Shown one piece after another: positions 8,319 to 17,598 of a stretch of 64,000 nt of DNA. This stretch comes from Streptomyces clavuligerus (GTDB lineage: Bacteria > Actinomycetota > Actinomycetes > Streptomycetales > Streptomycetaceae): the NCBI RefSeq assembly GCF_005519465.1, contig NZ_CP027858.1:2604001-2668000 (forward strand). Reading direction: 5' to 3'. Every line of letters begins with the position of its first letter. Positions within the stretch are counted from its first letter, which is position 1. The position numbers were made by a program, and so were the translations under genes. The notes below the pieces were generated by a model, which saw only the letters and a program-made list of their open reading frames with translations, did not search any database and was not told where the DNA came from.

Positions 8319-9482
8319 TCACACCCGCATGGGCTGCGGCGACTCCCGGCGCCCGGAGTCCGGGCCGGGGTACTCGCGGATGATCTCGTACCGGGTGTTC
8401 CGCTCCACCGGGCGGAACCCGGCGTCCCGGATCAGCTCCAGCAGATCGTCACGGGTCAGCTTGTTCGGCGTGCCGTAGTTGTCGGCGTCGTGCGTGATCT
8501 TGTACTCGACCACCGAGCCGTCCATGTCGTCCGCGCCGTGCTGGAGGGCGAGCTGCGCGGTCTGGAGGCCGTGCATCACCCAGAAGACCTTGACGTGCGG
8601 AACGTTGTCGAAGAGCAGCCGGGAGACCGCGAACGTCTTCAGCGCCTCGGCCCCGGTCGCCATCGTGGTCCGCGCCTGAAGGCGGTTGCGGACCTTGCCG
8701 TCCTTCATGTCCACGAAGTCGTGCTGGTAGCGCAGCGGGATGAAGACCTGGAAACCGCCGGTCTCGTCCTGGAGCTCACGCAGCCGCAGCACATGGTCGA
8801 CGCGGTGCCGGGGCTCCTCGATGTGCCCGTACAGCATGGTGGACGGGGTCTTGAGGCCCTTGCTGTGGGCGAGGCGGTGAATGCGCGACCAGTCCTCCCA
8901 GTGGGTGCGGTGGTCGACGATGTGCTGACGCACCTCCCAGTCGAAGATCTCCGCGCCGCCGCCGGTGAGGGATTCGAGCCCCGCCTCGATCAGCTCGTCC
9001 AGGATGTCGGAGGCCGACAGCCCCGAGATCGTCTCGAAGTGGTGGATCTCGGTCGCGGTGAACGCCTTCAGCGAGACGTCCGGCAGCGCCTTCTTCAGCT
9101 CGCTCAGGGAGCGGGGGTAGTAGCGCCAGGGGAGGTTCGGGTGGAGCCCGTTGACGATGTGCAGCTCGGTGAGGTTGTCGCTCTCCATCGCCTTCGCGAG
9201 CCGCACCGCCTCCTCGATGCGCATGGTGTAGGCGTCCTTCTCGCCCGGCTTGCGCTGGAACGAGCAGTACGCGCACGAGGCCGTGCACACATTGGTCATG
9301 TTCAGATGGCGGTTGACGTTGAAGTGGACCACGTCGCCGTTCTTGCGGGTCCGCACCTCGTGCGCGAGGCCGCCGAGCCAGGCCAGGTCGTCCGACGCGT
9401 ACAGAGCGATGCCGTCCTCACGGCTCAGCCGCTCCCCGGCCGTGACCTTCGCCTCCAGCTCGCGCTTGAGCCCTGCGTCCAT
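8319..9482 (-). CDS. mqnE: Aminofutalosine synthase MqnE (radical SAM)
   Basis: Adds the adenosyl radical to 3-enolpyruvylbenzoate to make 6-amino-6-deoxyfutalosine, the step after MqnA. The 387-residue protein carries the cluster motif CTASCAYC at residues 66-73 and the family blocks NVNRHLNMTNVC, GLHPNLPWRYY and FIPLRYQHDFVDM. ATG 9482 has GGGAGG nine bases upstream. It is related to MqnC (similar length and the same Cx3Cx2C arrangement), but the sequence around the cluster is diagnostic. A GNAT gene is coupled to its stop codon. Confidence 0.96.
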   Translation of the reverse strand: MDAGLKRELEAKVTAGERLSREDGIALYASDDLAWLGGLAHEVRTRKNGDVVHFNVNRHLNMTNVCTASCAYCSFQRKPGEKDAYTMRIEEAVRLAKAMESDNLTELHIVNGLHPNLPWRYYPRSLSELKKALPDVSLKAFTATEIHHFETISGLSASDILDELIEAGLESLTGGGAEIFDWEVRQHIVDHRTHWEDWSRIHRLAHSKGLKTPSTMLYGHIEEPRHRVDHVLRLRELQDETGGFQVFIPLRYQHDFVDMKDGKVRNRLQARTTMATGAEALKTFAVSRLLFDNVPHVKVFWVMHGLQTAQLALQHGADDMDGSVVEYKITHDADNYGTPNKLTRDDLLELIRDAGFRPVERNTRYEIIREYPGPDSGRRESPQPMRV

Positions 9483-9577
9483 GCGCCCGCCTCCCATTTG
9501 TCCTTCGTCACATCGGGCCGTTCCCACGGTACCCGCCCGCCTCCGAGGGGCGGGCACCGTGGTCCCCCGAGTGGCTG

Positions 9578-10033
9578 TCAGCCCTCGCCGGGCAGCTCGC
9601 CGACGCGGTTCTCCCACTTGGTGGAGAGCACGATGGTGGTCCGGGTGCGGGAGACGCCCCGGGTGCCGCTCAGTCTGCGGATGGTCTTCTCCAGCCCGTC
9701 CACATCGCTGGCCCGCACCTTGAGCATGTACGAGTCGTCGCCCGCGATGAACCAGCAGTCCTCGATCTCGGCGAGGTCGCGCAGCCGCCGCGCCACGTCC
9801 TCGTGGTCGGCCGCGTCCGAGAGCGAGATGCCGATCAGCGCGGTCACCCCGAGCCCGAGCGAGGCCGCGTCGACGGTGGCGCGATAGCCGGTGATGACGC
9901 CCGCCGTCTCCAGGCGGTTGATCCGGTCCGTGACGCTGGGGCCGGAGAGCCCGACCAGCCGTCCCAGCTCGGCGTAGGAGGCCCTGCCGTTCTCCCGGAG
10001 GGCCTGGATGAGCTGTCTGTCCACCGCGTCCAT
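9578..10033 (-). CDS. Lrp/AsnC family transcriptional regulator
   Basis: A 151-residue one-component regulator: N-terminal winged helix (DRQLIQALRENGRASYAELGRLVGLSGPSVTDRINRL, residues about 5-42) and a C-terminal RAM domain (VTALIGISLSDAADHEDVARRL ... CWFIAGDDSYMLKVRASDVDGLE) that binds amino acids and mediates oligomerisation. ATG 10033 follows GGAAGG. It sits between mqnE and the UbiX-UbiA-UbiD run on the same strand. Whether it controls menaquinone genes is not shown by the sequence. Confidence 0.93.
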   Translation of the reverse strand: MDAVDRQLIQALRENGRASYAELGRLVGLSGPSVTDRINRLETAGVITGYRATVDAASLGLGVTALIGISLSDAADHEDVARRLRDLAEIEDCWFIAGDDSYMLKVRASDVDGLEKTIRRLSGTRGVSRTRTTIVLSTKWENRVGELPGEG

Positions 10034-10167
10034 GTGCCTGGAGCCTTCCATCGTTGCTGAACCTGAGGCGTGCAGGGACGAGGCCCTGCGTTTACTGCGT
10101 GGAACCAGCGCTGTTCCTCTGCTTCCCGGTGCCCCGGCGGTCCGTGCCGCCGGGCGCCGCTGCGGGG

Positions 10168-10827
10168 TCAGTCGCTGCGGGAGCCCCCCAGCTCGCCTTC
10201 CCAGCGCCGGTACAGCCGGTGCGGCACCTCCACCGCGTCCAGCGCCCGCCCGGCGACGAAGTCCACCAGGTCCTGGATATGGGTCGCGCCCGCGTAGAAC
10301 GCGGGTGACGCGGGCAGGACCACCGCGCCCGCCGCGTCCAGCGTGACGAGGTGGGCGAGGGTCTGGCCGTTGAGGGGGGTCTCCCGGACGGCCACGACCA
10401 GGGGGCGGCGCTCCTTGAGGGTCACGCTCGCGGTGCGCTGGAGCAGGTCCTTGGAGAGCCCGAGGGCGACCCCGGCGACACACGCCGTCGACGCGGGCAC
10501 GATCAGCATGCCCTGCGCGGGGTACGAGCCGGAGGAGGGCCCGGCCGCCAGGTCACCGGCGGCCCAGTACCGCACGTCCGAGAGGTCCACCGCGAAGGTC
10601 CCGGGCTTTCCGTCGGCCCCGCGGCCGAGCCACTCCCCGAGGTCCTCGCGCCAGTGGGCGTCCCGGAAGGAGATCCCCGTCTCGTCGATCAGCGTCAGCC
10701 GGGACGCGCGCGACACCACGAGGTCGACGCTCTCCCCCGCGTCGATCAGCCCCCGCAGCACGGCGGCGGCATAGGGCGTCCCGGAGGCGCCGGAGACTCC
10801 GACGATCCAGGGCCGACGGGGGTTCAC
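10168..10827 (-). CDS. UbiX family flavin prenyltransferase (menaquinone late step, MqnM-like)
   Basis: Makes prenylated FMN, the cofactor of UbiD-type decarboxylases. The N-terminal signature VGVSGASGTPYAAAVLRGL and later blocks MLIVPASTACVAGVALGLSKDLLQR and LVVAVRETPLNGQTLAHL are those of UbiX/Pad1 (Rossmann-like flavoprotein). GTG 10827 has GGAG nine bases upstream; GTG 10842 would add five residues. In futalosine-pathway organisms this protein serves the UbiD homologue that decarboxylates the prenylated 1,4-dihydroxy-6-naphthoate; both partners are nearby (11953-13404), separated only by the UbiA gene. Confidence 0.92.
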   Translation of the reverse strand: MNPRRPWIVGVSGASGTPYAAAVLRGLIDAGESVDLVVSRASRLTLIDETGISFRDAHWREDLGEWLGRGADGKPGTFAVDLSDVRYWAAGDLAAGPSSGSYPAQGMLIVPASTACVAGVALGLSKDLLQRTASVTLKERRPLVVAVRETPLNGQTLAHLVTLDAAGAVVLPASPAFYAGATHIQDLVDFVAGRALDAVEVPHRLYRRWEGELGGSRSD

Positions 10828-11050
10828 TTCTGCTGGCTCCACACAAGGAGCCTATCCGGACGCCCCGGGGCTCCGTAGGCCAGGCGCCGGGGTCGCGGAG
10901 GAGACCGCCGGGGCCCGCGCGGGGACCGGCGGGCCGCCGCCCGGGGCGCCCCCGGCCCACCCTCGGCGTTCAGCCGTGTTCATCGGCTTTTATAGGCGTT
11001 TATCAGCGTGCATCGGCGTCCGCCCGCGCGCGGCGGCGTCGGCGGGACGG

Positions 11051-11956
11051 TCAGACCGACAGCCCGCGGCTCACCAGATCGAACAGCGCGCACACGAACA
11101 GGGCAATGCCGATGAATCCGTTGACGGTGAAGAACGCCCGGTTCAGCCGGGACAGATCGTGCGGACGGACGATCGTGTGCTCGTGGACGAAGGCCGCGGC
11201 CACGATCGCGAGGCCCGCCCAGAAGAACGCCCCGGCACCACTGGCCAGGCCGTACCAGACCAGCAGGGCCGTGGTGACGAGATGGCAGGCGCGGGCCCCG
11301 TGCAGGGCGGCCGGGACACCGAAGCGGGCGGGCACGGAGCGCACGCCCTCGGCCCGGTCCGCCCGGACGTCCTGGCAGGCGAAGATCAGATCGAAGCCGC
11401 CGATCCAGACCCCGACCGCGAGCCCGAGCAGCACCGCCTCCCAGGACCAACTCCCCGTCACCGCGAGCCAGGCGCCCACCGGGCCCATCGCCTGGGCCAG
11501 GCCCAGGATCGCGTGCGGGAAGTCGGTGAAGCGCTTCCCGTACGGATAGACCACCATCGGGACCACCGCGACGGGCGCCAGCGCCAGACAGAGCGGATTC
11601 AGCAGCGCCGCCGCGCCCAGGAAGAAGACCAGCGCGATCAGCGCGCCCGTCCAGGCGGAGCGGACGCTCACCGCGCCGGTGACCAGCTCCCGGCCCGCGG
11701 TCCGCGGATTGCGGGCGTCGATCTCCCGGTCGATGATCCGGTTGCAGGCCATGGCGAAGGTGCGCAGGCCCACCATGGCCACGGTGACCAGCAGCAGGGT
11801 GAGCCAGTCCACGGAGCCGCTCGTCGTGTACATCGCCGTGAGGGTGGCGATATAGGCGAACGGCAGCGCGAAGACCGAGTGCTCGATCATCACCAGCCGC
11901 AGAAAGGCCCGGGTGCGGCCGGGCCGGGGCACGGCCGCCGCGGCGGAAGCGGTCAC
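11051..11956 (-). CDS. mqnP: Menaquinone biosynthesis prenyltransferase MqnP (UbiA superfamily)
   Basis: An integral membrane prenyltransferase of about 301 residues that attaches the polyprenyl chain to 1,4-dihydroxy-6-naphthoate. The two aspartate-rich motifs of UbiA enzymes are seen as NRIIDREID and DVRADRAEG, each in a cytosolic loop between hydrophobic helices. GTG 11956 overlaps the stop codon of the UbiD gene (GTGA), showing translational coupling. The longer frame upstream lies inside the UbiD gene and is a shadow. Placement between UbiD and UbiX separates it from ordinary 4-hydroxybenzoate prenyltransferases. Confidence 0.93.
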   Translation of the reverse strand: MTASAAAAVPRPGRTRAFLRLVMIEHSVFALPFAYIATLTAMYTTSGSVDWLTLLLVTVAMVGLRTFAMACNRIIDREIDARNPRTAGRELVTGAVSVRSAWTGALIALVFFLGAAALLNPLCLALAPVAVVPMVVYPYGKRFTDFPHAILGLAQAMGPVGAWLAVTGSWSWEAVLLGLAVGVWIGGFDLIFACQDVRADRAEGVRSVPARFGVPAALHGARACHLVTTALLVWYGLASGAGAFFWAGLAIVAAAFVHEHTIVRPHDLSRLNRAFFTVNGFIGIALFVCALFDLVSRGLSV

Positions 11957-13404
11957 AGACCGTATTCCTTCCAGCGCCGGTCCACGAGGGCCGCCGTCGC
12001 GGGGTCCGACTCGACCATGTCGGGCCAGCCCCCGTCCCGGGTGTACCCCTCCTCGGGCCACTTCTTCGTCGCGTCGATGCCCGCCTTGCCGCCCCAGAAC
12101 TGCTGGTACGAGGCGTGGTCCAGATGGTCCACGGGGCCCTCGGCCACGGTGAGGTCGCGGGCGTAGTCGGTGTTCCCGAGCGCGCGCCAGGCCACCTCGT
12201 GCAGATCGTGGACGTCGCAGTCGGAGTCGACCACCACGATCAGCTTGGTCAGCGACATCATGTGCGCGCCCCAGATCGCGGACATCACCTTCTGGGCGTG
12301 CTTGGGGTACTTCTTGTCGATCGAGACGATCGCGCAGTTGTGGAAGCCGCCCGCCTCCGGCAGGTGGTAGTCCACGATGTCCGGGACGATGATCTTCAGC
12401 AGGGGCAGGAAGAAGCGCTCCGTGGCCCGGCCCAGCGGACCGTCCTCCGTCGGCGGGCGGCCCACGACGATCGACTGGAGCAGCGGGCGGCGCCGCATGG
12501 TGACACAGTCGATGGTGAGCGCGGGGAAGGGCTCCTGCGGGGTGTAGAAGCCGGTGTGGTCGCCGAAGGGGCCCTCCGGGAGCATCTGCCCCGGCTCCAG
12601 CCAGCCTTCGAGGACGACCTCCGCCTGCGCCGGGACCTGGAGCGGGACCGTCTTGCAGTCCACCATCTCGATCCGCTTGCCCTGGAGGAAGCCCGCGAAC
12701 AGATACTCGTCGATGTCGCCGGGGAGCGGCGCGGTCGAGGCGTAGGTCACGGCGGGCGGGGCGCCGAAGGCGATGGCGACGGGCAGCCGCTCACCGCGGC
12801 GGGCGGCCACCTGGTAGTGGTTGCGGCTGTCCTTGTGGATCTGCCAGTGCATCCCGATGGTGCGCTTGTCGTGGCGCTGGAGCCGGTAGAGCCCCAGATT
12901 GCGGACGCCGGACTCGGGGTCCTTCGTATGCGTGAGCCCCAGATTGAAGAAGGAGCCGCCGTCCTTCGGCCAGGTGAACAGCGCGGGCAGCGCGTCGAGG
13001 TCCACGTCGTCGCCGCGCAGGACGACCTCCTGCACCGGGGCGTCCTTCACCTTCTTCGGCGGGACGTGGACCATCGAGCCCAGCTTCCCGAACGCCTCGC
13101 GGACCCCGACGAAACCGTGCGGCAGCTCCGGCTTGAGCAGCCCGCCGATCTTGTCGCTGATCTCGGAGTAGGACGTCAGCCCCAGGGCCTTCAGCAGCCG
13201 TCGGTCGGTGCCGAAGACGTTCATCGCGAGCGGCATCGACGAGCCGCGCACATTCTCGAAGAGCAGCGCGGGCCCACCGGCCTTGTTCACCCGGTCGACG
13301 ATCTCCCCGACTTCCAGATGGGAATCCACCTCGGCCGTGATCCGCTTGAGGTCTCCCTCGCGTTCCAGGGCCCTGAGCAGGGAGCGAAGATCGTCATAAG
13401 CCAT
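11953..13404 (-). CDS. mqnL: UbiD family decarboxylase of menaquinone biosynthesis (MqnL-like)
   Basis: A 483-residue prenyl-FMN-dependent decarboxylase. Family blocks include GPALLFENVRGSSMPLAMNVFG near the N-terminus, the catalytic region LPEGPFGDHTGFYTPQEPFP, with the Glu/Asp residues used in catalysis, and the C-terminal PVDHLDHASYQQFWGGKAGIDATKK. It is expected to remove the carboxyl group from prenylated dihydroxynaphthoate before MenG methylation. ATG 13404 starts the UbiD-UbiA coupled pair. The symbol mqnL is from the futalosine literature as I recall it. Confidence 0.93.
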   Translation of the reverse strand: MAYDDLRSLLRALEREGDLKRITAEVDSHLEVGEIVDRVNKAGGPALLFENVRGSSMPLAMNVFGTDRRLLKALGLTSYSEISDKIGGLLKPELPHGFVGVREAFGKLGSMVHVPPKKVKDAPVQEVVLRGDDVDLDALPALFTWPKDGGSFFNLGLTHTKDPESGVRNLGLYRLQRHDKRTIGMHWQIHKDSRNHYQVAARRGERLPVAIAFGAPPAVTYASTAPLPGDIDEYLFAGFLQGKRIEMVDCKTVPLQVPAQAEVVLEGWLEPGQMLPEGPFGDHTGFYTPQEPFPALTIDCVTMRRRPLLQSIVVGRPPTEDGPLGRATERFFLPLLKIIVPDIVDYHLPEAGGFHNCAIVSIDKKYPKHAQKVMSAIWGAHMMSLTKLIVVVDSDCDVHDLHEVAWRALGNTDYARDLTVAEGPVDHLDHASYQQFWGGKAGIDATKKWPEEGYTRDGGWPDMVESDPATAALVDRRWKEYGL

Positions 13405-13493
13405 GCGCCCCAGTATCCGGTACCCGTTACCCTGGCCGCGTCACCGGGGTTCGTTTCCGTACCCTTCCGCCTCTTCCTGGGGGACCGTCCACC

Positions 13494-13817
13494 ATGCTCA
13501 GGTATCTGCCCTTCCTGCTGGTCCTGGCGGTGTGGATCTACGCCTTCATCGATTGCCTGAACACTCCGGAGAACGAGGTCAGGAATCTGCCGAAGATCGC
13601 GTGGGTCATCATCGTGCTGCTGTTCGGGCAGGTGCTGATCGGTCCGGTCGCCTGGCTGGTCGCGGGCCGTCCGCGCCGGACCGTGGGATACGCCAAAGGG
13701 CGCGGCGGCTGGGTCGCCCCCGACGACAACCCGGAGTTCCTCCGGTCCCTGAAGGACGAGAAGGGTCCGAAGGACGAGGAGCAGAAGAAGGACACGAAGG
13801 ACGAGGACGGGGTGTGA
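13494..13817 (+). CDS. PLDc_N domain membrane protein
   Basis: A 107-residue protein with two membrane helices (residues about 4-22 and 37-57) forming the PLDc_N (phospholipase D-nuclease N-terminal) domain: YIYAFIDCLNTPENEVRNLPK-type loop and KIAWVIIVLLFGQVLIGPVAWLVAGRPRR. The tail is hydrophilic and charged (DEKGPKDEEQKKDTKDEDG). Such proteins stand alone in actinobacteria and have no enzymatic PLD domain. It is divergent from the UbiD gene and convergent with ccsB, with a shared terminator between. Confidence 0.8.
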   Translation: MLRYLPFLLVLAVWIYAFIDCLNTPENEVRNLPKIAWVIIVLLFGQVLIGPVAWLVAGRPRRTVGYAKGRGGWVAPDDNPEFLRSLKDEKGPKDEEQKKDTKDEDGV

Positions 13818-13850
13818 TGTCCCCGTCCCGGTGAACGGGTGCGCATGCGG

Positions 13851-13891
13851 AGGGGCCCCGCGGCCGGATGTCCGGCGGCGGGGCCCCTTTC
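13851..13891. terminator. Bidirectional terminator between convergent genes
   Basis: AGGGGCCCCG (13851-13860) pairs with CGGGGCCCCT (13879-13888), with an inner GC-rich hairpin and TTT after it. It separates the plus-strand PLDc_N gene from the minus-strand ccsB gene. Confidence 0.85.
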
Positions 13892-13934
13892 CGTTCCCGG
13901 CGGCGCCGCGGGCGGGCGTACGGGGAGCGGTGCC

Positions 13935-15017
13935 TTACGCGTACGAGTGGAGCCCGTCCACGAAGATGTTCACTCCGTAGTAGTTGAACAGCCAGCACGC
14001 GAAGGCGATCAGACCGAGGACGGCGGCCTTGCGGCCCTTCCAGCCCGCGGTCACCCGGGCGTGGAGGTAGCAGGCGTAGGCGGCCCAGGTGATGAAGGAC
14101 CAGACCTCCTTGGGGTCCCAGCCCCAGTAGCGGCCCCAGGCGTCGCCCGCCCAGATGGCGCCCGCGATGATGGTGAAGGTCCACAGCGGGAAGATCGCCG
14201 CGTTCACCCGGTAGGCGAACTTGTCCAGGGAGGCCGCGGCCGGGAGCCGTTCGAGGACGGAGACCGCGAAGGCGCCGGGCTTCCCGCCGCGCGCCACCTT
14301 GTTCTCGTAGCTGTCCCGGAAGAGATAGAGCACCGTGGTGACGGCGCCGAGGTAGAACACCGCGCCGCAGAAGATGGCGGTGGAGACATGGATCCACAGC
14401 CAGTACGAGTCGAGGGCGGGCACGAGCTGGTCGCTCGCGGTGTAGAGGTACGTGGTCGCGATGCCCAGGTCCAGCAGGACGGTTCCGGCGAGCGGCAGCC
14501 CCAGCCAGCGGACGTTCTTCCGCGCCACCAGGAAGCCCAGGTACGCGGCCACCAGCACCATGGAGAAGGTGATGGAGAACTCGTACATATTGCCCCAGGG
14601 GGCACGGCGCACGGACGCGGCGCGGGTCGCCACCCCGGCCGCGTGCACCGCCCAGGCGAGCACGGTGAGGGAGATGGCGATCCGGCCGTAGAGGTCGCCC
14701 TTGTAGGTGCCGCCCGCGGCGCCGGGGCCGTCGGGGACGTCCCGGGTCCCGGCGGCGATCCGGGTGACGACCCTCGGCTTCTCCAGGACGGCGGTGCCGG
14801 TGGCGCCCTGGGCGCCCTTCACCACCACGGCCGGTGCCGGGGCAGCGGCGGCGGAGCCCGTCAGCGCGGCGGAGCTGCGGCCGACCTTGCTGCGGCTGCC
14901 GAAGACCCACTCCGCGATGTACGCGAGGAAGGCGAGGGTGTAGACGGCCATCGCCGAGTAGATCAGCGTATTGCTGATCTGGGCGAGGTTCTCGTTGGTA
15001 GCGGCGGCGAGAGTCAC
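13935..15017 (-). CDS. ccsB: Cytochrome c biogenesis protein CcsB/ResC (system II haem handling)
   Basis: Polytopic membrane protein of about 360 residues that, with ResB, moves haem across the membrane and attaches it to apocytochrome c. The haem-binding WWD-type segment appears as WGRYWGWDPKEVWSFITW near residue 290, and histidines that could serve as external ligands lie in adjacent helices (WAVHAAG, WLWIHVS, YLHARV). An alanine-rich loop of about 60 residues follows the first helix. GTG 15017 overlaps the resB stop as GTGA. It is the last gene of the tlpA-ccdA-resB-ccsB run. Confidence 0.95.
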   Translation of the reverse strand: MTLAAATNENLAQISNTLIYSAMAVYTLAFLAYIAEWVFGSRSKVGRSSAALTGSAAAAPAPAVVVKGAQGATGTAVLEKPRVVTRIAAGTRDVPDGPGAAGGTYKGDLYGRIAISLTVLAWAVHAAGVATRAASVRRAPWGNMYEFSITFSMVLVAAYLGFLVARKNVRWLGLPLAGTVLLDLGIATTYLYTASDQLVPALDSYWLWIHVSTAIFCGAVFYLGAVTTVLYLFRDSYENKVARGGKPGAFAVSVLERLPAAASLDKFAYRVNAAIFPLWTFTIIAGAIWAGDAWGRYWGWDPKEVWSFITWAAYACYLHARVTAGWKGRKAAVLGLIAFACWLFNYYGVNIFVDGLHSYA

Positions 15018-16771
15018 TTCTCAGCCCCTTCGGCAGAAACTTCCACAGGTTCGTCCACAGATTCGTCCACGGGTTCGTCCTTGGGTGTGCCCGCGGGCGC
15101 GGTGGGCACCCGCTCGTGCAGCGTGCCGGCCAGGTCGGCCAGCTCTTCCGGCAGCCTCGGCGAGTCGCTGCGGCCGAGACCCGCCATCTCCACCACCGTC
15201 ACCCCGTCGGCGCCCCGCACCGCGCGGACCCAGACCCGGCGGCGCTGGATGAACAGCGAGCCGATCAGTCCGGCGACGGCGGCGACGGCACCCGTCAGCG
15301 CCCAGCCGTTGCCGGGCGACTCGGAGATCTGGAAACTGGCCCACTCCTTGATCTCCTTCTCGAAGGTGATCGATCCCGCGCCGTCGGGCAGCTTCATGGT
15401 CTCGCCGGGCAGCAGCAGCTTGGCGAGCTTGTTGCCCTTCTCGTCCGTGAACTGCTTCAGCTTGCGGGTCTCCAGCTGGTAGACGTTCTGCGGGAGGCCC
15501 GCGTCGACGCCGAGATCGCCGATGTAGGCGTTGACCGCCATCACCGGGAACTCCAGACCGGGGAAGGTGGAGAACATCGTGCCCTCGCCATGACCGGCGA
15601 AGGTCGGGACGAAGAACGCCTTGAACGCGAGCTGCGCCTTCTTGCCGTTCTTGTCGCGGTAGCCGTCCATCACCTTGATCGCGCCCTGCGAGGTGATGTT
15701 CGAGTCCAGGGGCAGCAGCGGCACGGCGCCGTTGTAGACGACCTTGTTCTGCCGGTCCCGGACGGTGACCACGGGGGCGTAGCCGTGGCCCAGCAGATAG
15801 ACCTTGGTGTCGCCGACCTTCAGCGGACGGTTGACCTCGATCGTGGCCTTCTTGTCAGGACCGCCGGGCTTCGACCAGGTGACGCCCGCCTCGAAGGTGC
15901 GCGGGGTGCCCTTCTGCGGGCCGTTCTCCTCATAGGTCCCGGTGAAGCCGTCCAGCATGAACGTGAACGGTGTCAGGTCGTCCAGGTCGTGCAGCGGGCC
16001 GGAGCGGAAGTCGTCGTACATGGTGAGCGTGTTGGAGAAGCCGTCGCCCTCGACGATCAGCTTGCCGCCCTCGGACTTGAGGAGCTGACCGGCGGCGAAG
16101 GCCACCAGCATCACGATCAGCGCGACATGGAAGACCAGGTTCCCGGCCTCGCGGAGATAGCCCTTCTCGGCGGCGACCGCGTCCCCGGCGACATGGGCGC
16201 GGAAACGCTTCCGCTTCAGCAGGCCGAGCGCGGCCTCGCGGACCTCGTCGGGGTCGGCGTCCGTGCGCCACGTGGTGTACGCGGGCATCCGGTTCAGCCG
16301 TCCCGGGGCCCCCGGCGGACGGCTCCGGAGCTGGCCGACGAACTGCCAGGTGCGCGGGACGATACAGCCGATGAGGGAGACGAAGAGCAGGATGTAGATC
16401 GCGGAGAACCAGACCGAGCTGTAGACGTCGAAGAGCTGGAGCGCCTCGAAGAGCCCCGCCCAGTTCTCGTTCGCCTCCTTCCAGCCCCGCACCTTCAGGT
16501 CGTCCACGCTGTTCTGCGGGATCAGCGAGCCGGGGATCGCGGCGAGCGAGAGCAGCAGGAGCAGCAGCAGGGCGACCCGCATCGAGGTGAGCTGGCGCCA
16601 GAACCAGCGGGCCCAGCCGATGAACCCGAGCGAGGGTCCGCCGCTCAGCTCCTCCCGGGGCCCGTCGGGCTCCTCCCGGGGAGCGGTGGAGAGCGCCCCG
16701 GCGGCGTCCGCGTCCGCGTCGGTCCCGGGCCGCTCCGGGCCCGGGGCGGCCGTCGTCTCTGTCGTGCTCAT
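15014..16771 (-). CDS. resB: Cytochrome c biogenesis protein ResB
   Basis: A 585-residue membrane protein of the ResB/Ccs1 family, partner of CcsB in system II cytochrome c assembly. After an acidic N-terminal extension of about 45 residues it shows three N-terminal helices (RVALLLLLLLSLAAIPGSLIPQ; VWFSAIYILLFVSLIGCIVPR; LVFHVALIVMLVAFAAGQLL), a large extracytoplasmic domain, a final helix near residue 505 (WALTGAVAAVAGLIGSLFIQ) and a charged tail. ATG 16771 is 4 bases after the ccdA stop, with a GGAATC ribosome site inside that stop region. A TTG 15 bases upstream is less likely. Confidence 0.95.
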   Translation of the reverse strand: MSTTETTAAPGPERPGTDADADAAGALSTAPREEPDGPREELSGGPSLGFIGWARWFWRQLTSMRVALLLLLLLSLAAIPGSLIPQNSVDDLKVRGWKEANENWAGLFEALQLFDVYSSVWFSAIYILLFVSLIGCIVPRTWQFVGQLRSRPPGAPGRLNRMPAYTTWRTDADPDEVREAALGLLKRKRFRAHVAGDAVAAEKGYLREAGNLVFHVALIVMLVAFAAGQLLKSEGGKLIVEGDGFSNTLTMYDDFRSGPLHDLDDLTPFTFMLDGFTGTYEENGPQKGTPRTFEAGVTWSKPGGPDKKATIEVNRPLKVGDTKVYLLGHGYAPVVTVRDRQNKVVYNGAVPLLPLDSNITSQGAIKVMDGYRDKNGKKAQLAFKAFFVPTFAGHGEGTMFSTFPGLEFPVMAVNAYIGDLGVDAGLPQNVYQLETRKLKQFTDEKGNKLAKLLLPGETMKLPDGAGSITFEKEIKEWASFQISESPGNGWALTGAVAAVAGLIGSLFIQRRRVWVRAVRGADGVTVVEMAGLGRSDSPRLPEELADLAGTLHERVPTAPAGTPKDEPVDESVDEPVEVSAEGAEK

Positions 16772-16775
16772 CGCT

Positions 16776-17594
16776 TTAGATTCCAACCGTGAAGGAGCCG
16801 GTCCAGGTCTGCATCTGCTGCACCATGACGTCCCAGACGCCGGTGAGCAGCAGCACCCCGGTCGCGATCATCATGATGCCGCCGATCCGCATGACCCAGA
16901 CGTAGTGGCGTTTGACCCAGCCGAAGGTGCCCAGCGCCTTGCGGTAGGCGACCGCGGCGAAGATGAAGGGGAGGCCGAGGCCCAGGCAGTAGGCGACGGT
17001 CAGCGCGGCGCCCCGGCCCGCGCTCTCCTGCTCGGCGGAGAGCGTCAGCACGGCGGCGAGCGTCGGACCCATACAGGGGGTCCAGCCCACCCCGAAGAGC
17101 GCGCCGAGCAGCGGCGCCCCGGCGAGTCCGGCCGCCGGGCGCTTCTGGAAGCGGACCGTGCGGGCGCTGAGCCAGGGCATGCCGCCCATGAAGAAGACGC
17201 CCAGCAGCACCATCACCGCGCCGAGCACCTTGCTCAGGATCTCCTGCTGGGCCTGGAGCTCGGCGCCGAAGTATCCGAAGAGGGCGCCGCCGGAGACGAA
17301 GACGGCGGTGAAGCCGAGGACGAAGAGGAGGGAGCCGAGGAACATCCGGCCGCGCCGGGCCTCGGCCAGATCGGTGCCGCCGACCCCGGTCACATAGGAG
17401 AGATAGCCGGGGACGAGCGGGAGGATGCAGGGGGAGAAGAAGGAGACGAGACCGGCGAGGAGCGCGATCGGCAGGGCGACCGCGAGCGCGCCGCTGAGGA
17501 CGGTCTCGTTGGTGCCGGTGTAGGCGGCGAGGGTCAGCGCTTCGGCGGCCGGCCCCGGGAAGGGCGGCGCGGAGGCGGTGGGTACGAGTGCCAC
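16776..17594 (-). CDS. ccdA: Cytochrome c biogenesis protein CcdA (thiol-electron transporter)
   Basis: A 272-residue six-helix DsbD-type protein that passes electrons from cytoplasmic thioredoxin to extracytoplasmic thiol proteins. The paired membrane cysteines are in [17 protein letters not shown] (helix 1) and [16 protein letters not shown] (helix 4), as in the family. GTG 17594 starts 4 bases after the TlpA stop codon. Its likely client is the ResA/TlpA protein encoded just upstream, which keeps apocytochrome cysteines reduced for haem ligation. Confidence 0.96.
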   Translation of the reverse strand: MALVPTASAPPFPGPAAEALTLAAYTGTNETVLSGALAVALPIALLAGLVSFFSPCILPLVPGYLSYVTGVGGTDLAEARRGRMFLGSLLFVLGFTAVFVSGGALFGYFGAELQAQQEILSKVLGAVMVLLGVFFMGGMPWLSARTVRFQKRPAAGLAGAPLLGALFGVGWTPCMGPTLAAVLTLSAEQESAGRGAALTVAYCLGLGLPFIFAAVAYRKALGTFGWVKRHYVWVMRIGGIMMIATGVLLLTGVWDVMVQQMQTWTGSFTVGI

Positions 17595-17598
17595 GGGG

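Noticed and set aside
13839..15482. Plus-strand 547-codon frame opposite ccsB/resB
   Set aside because: Codon pattern mirrors the membrane genes on the minus strand; no domain.
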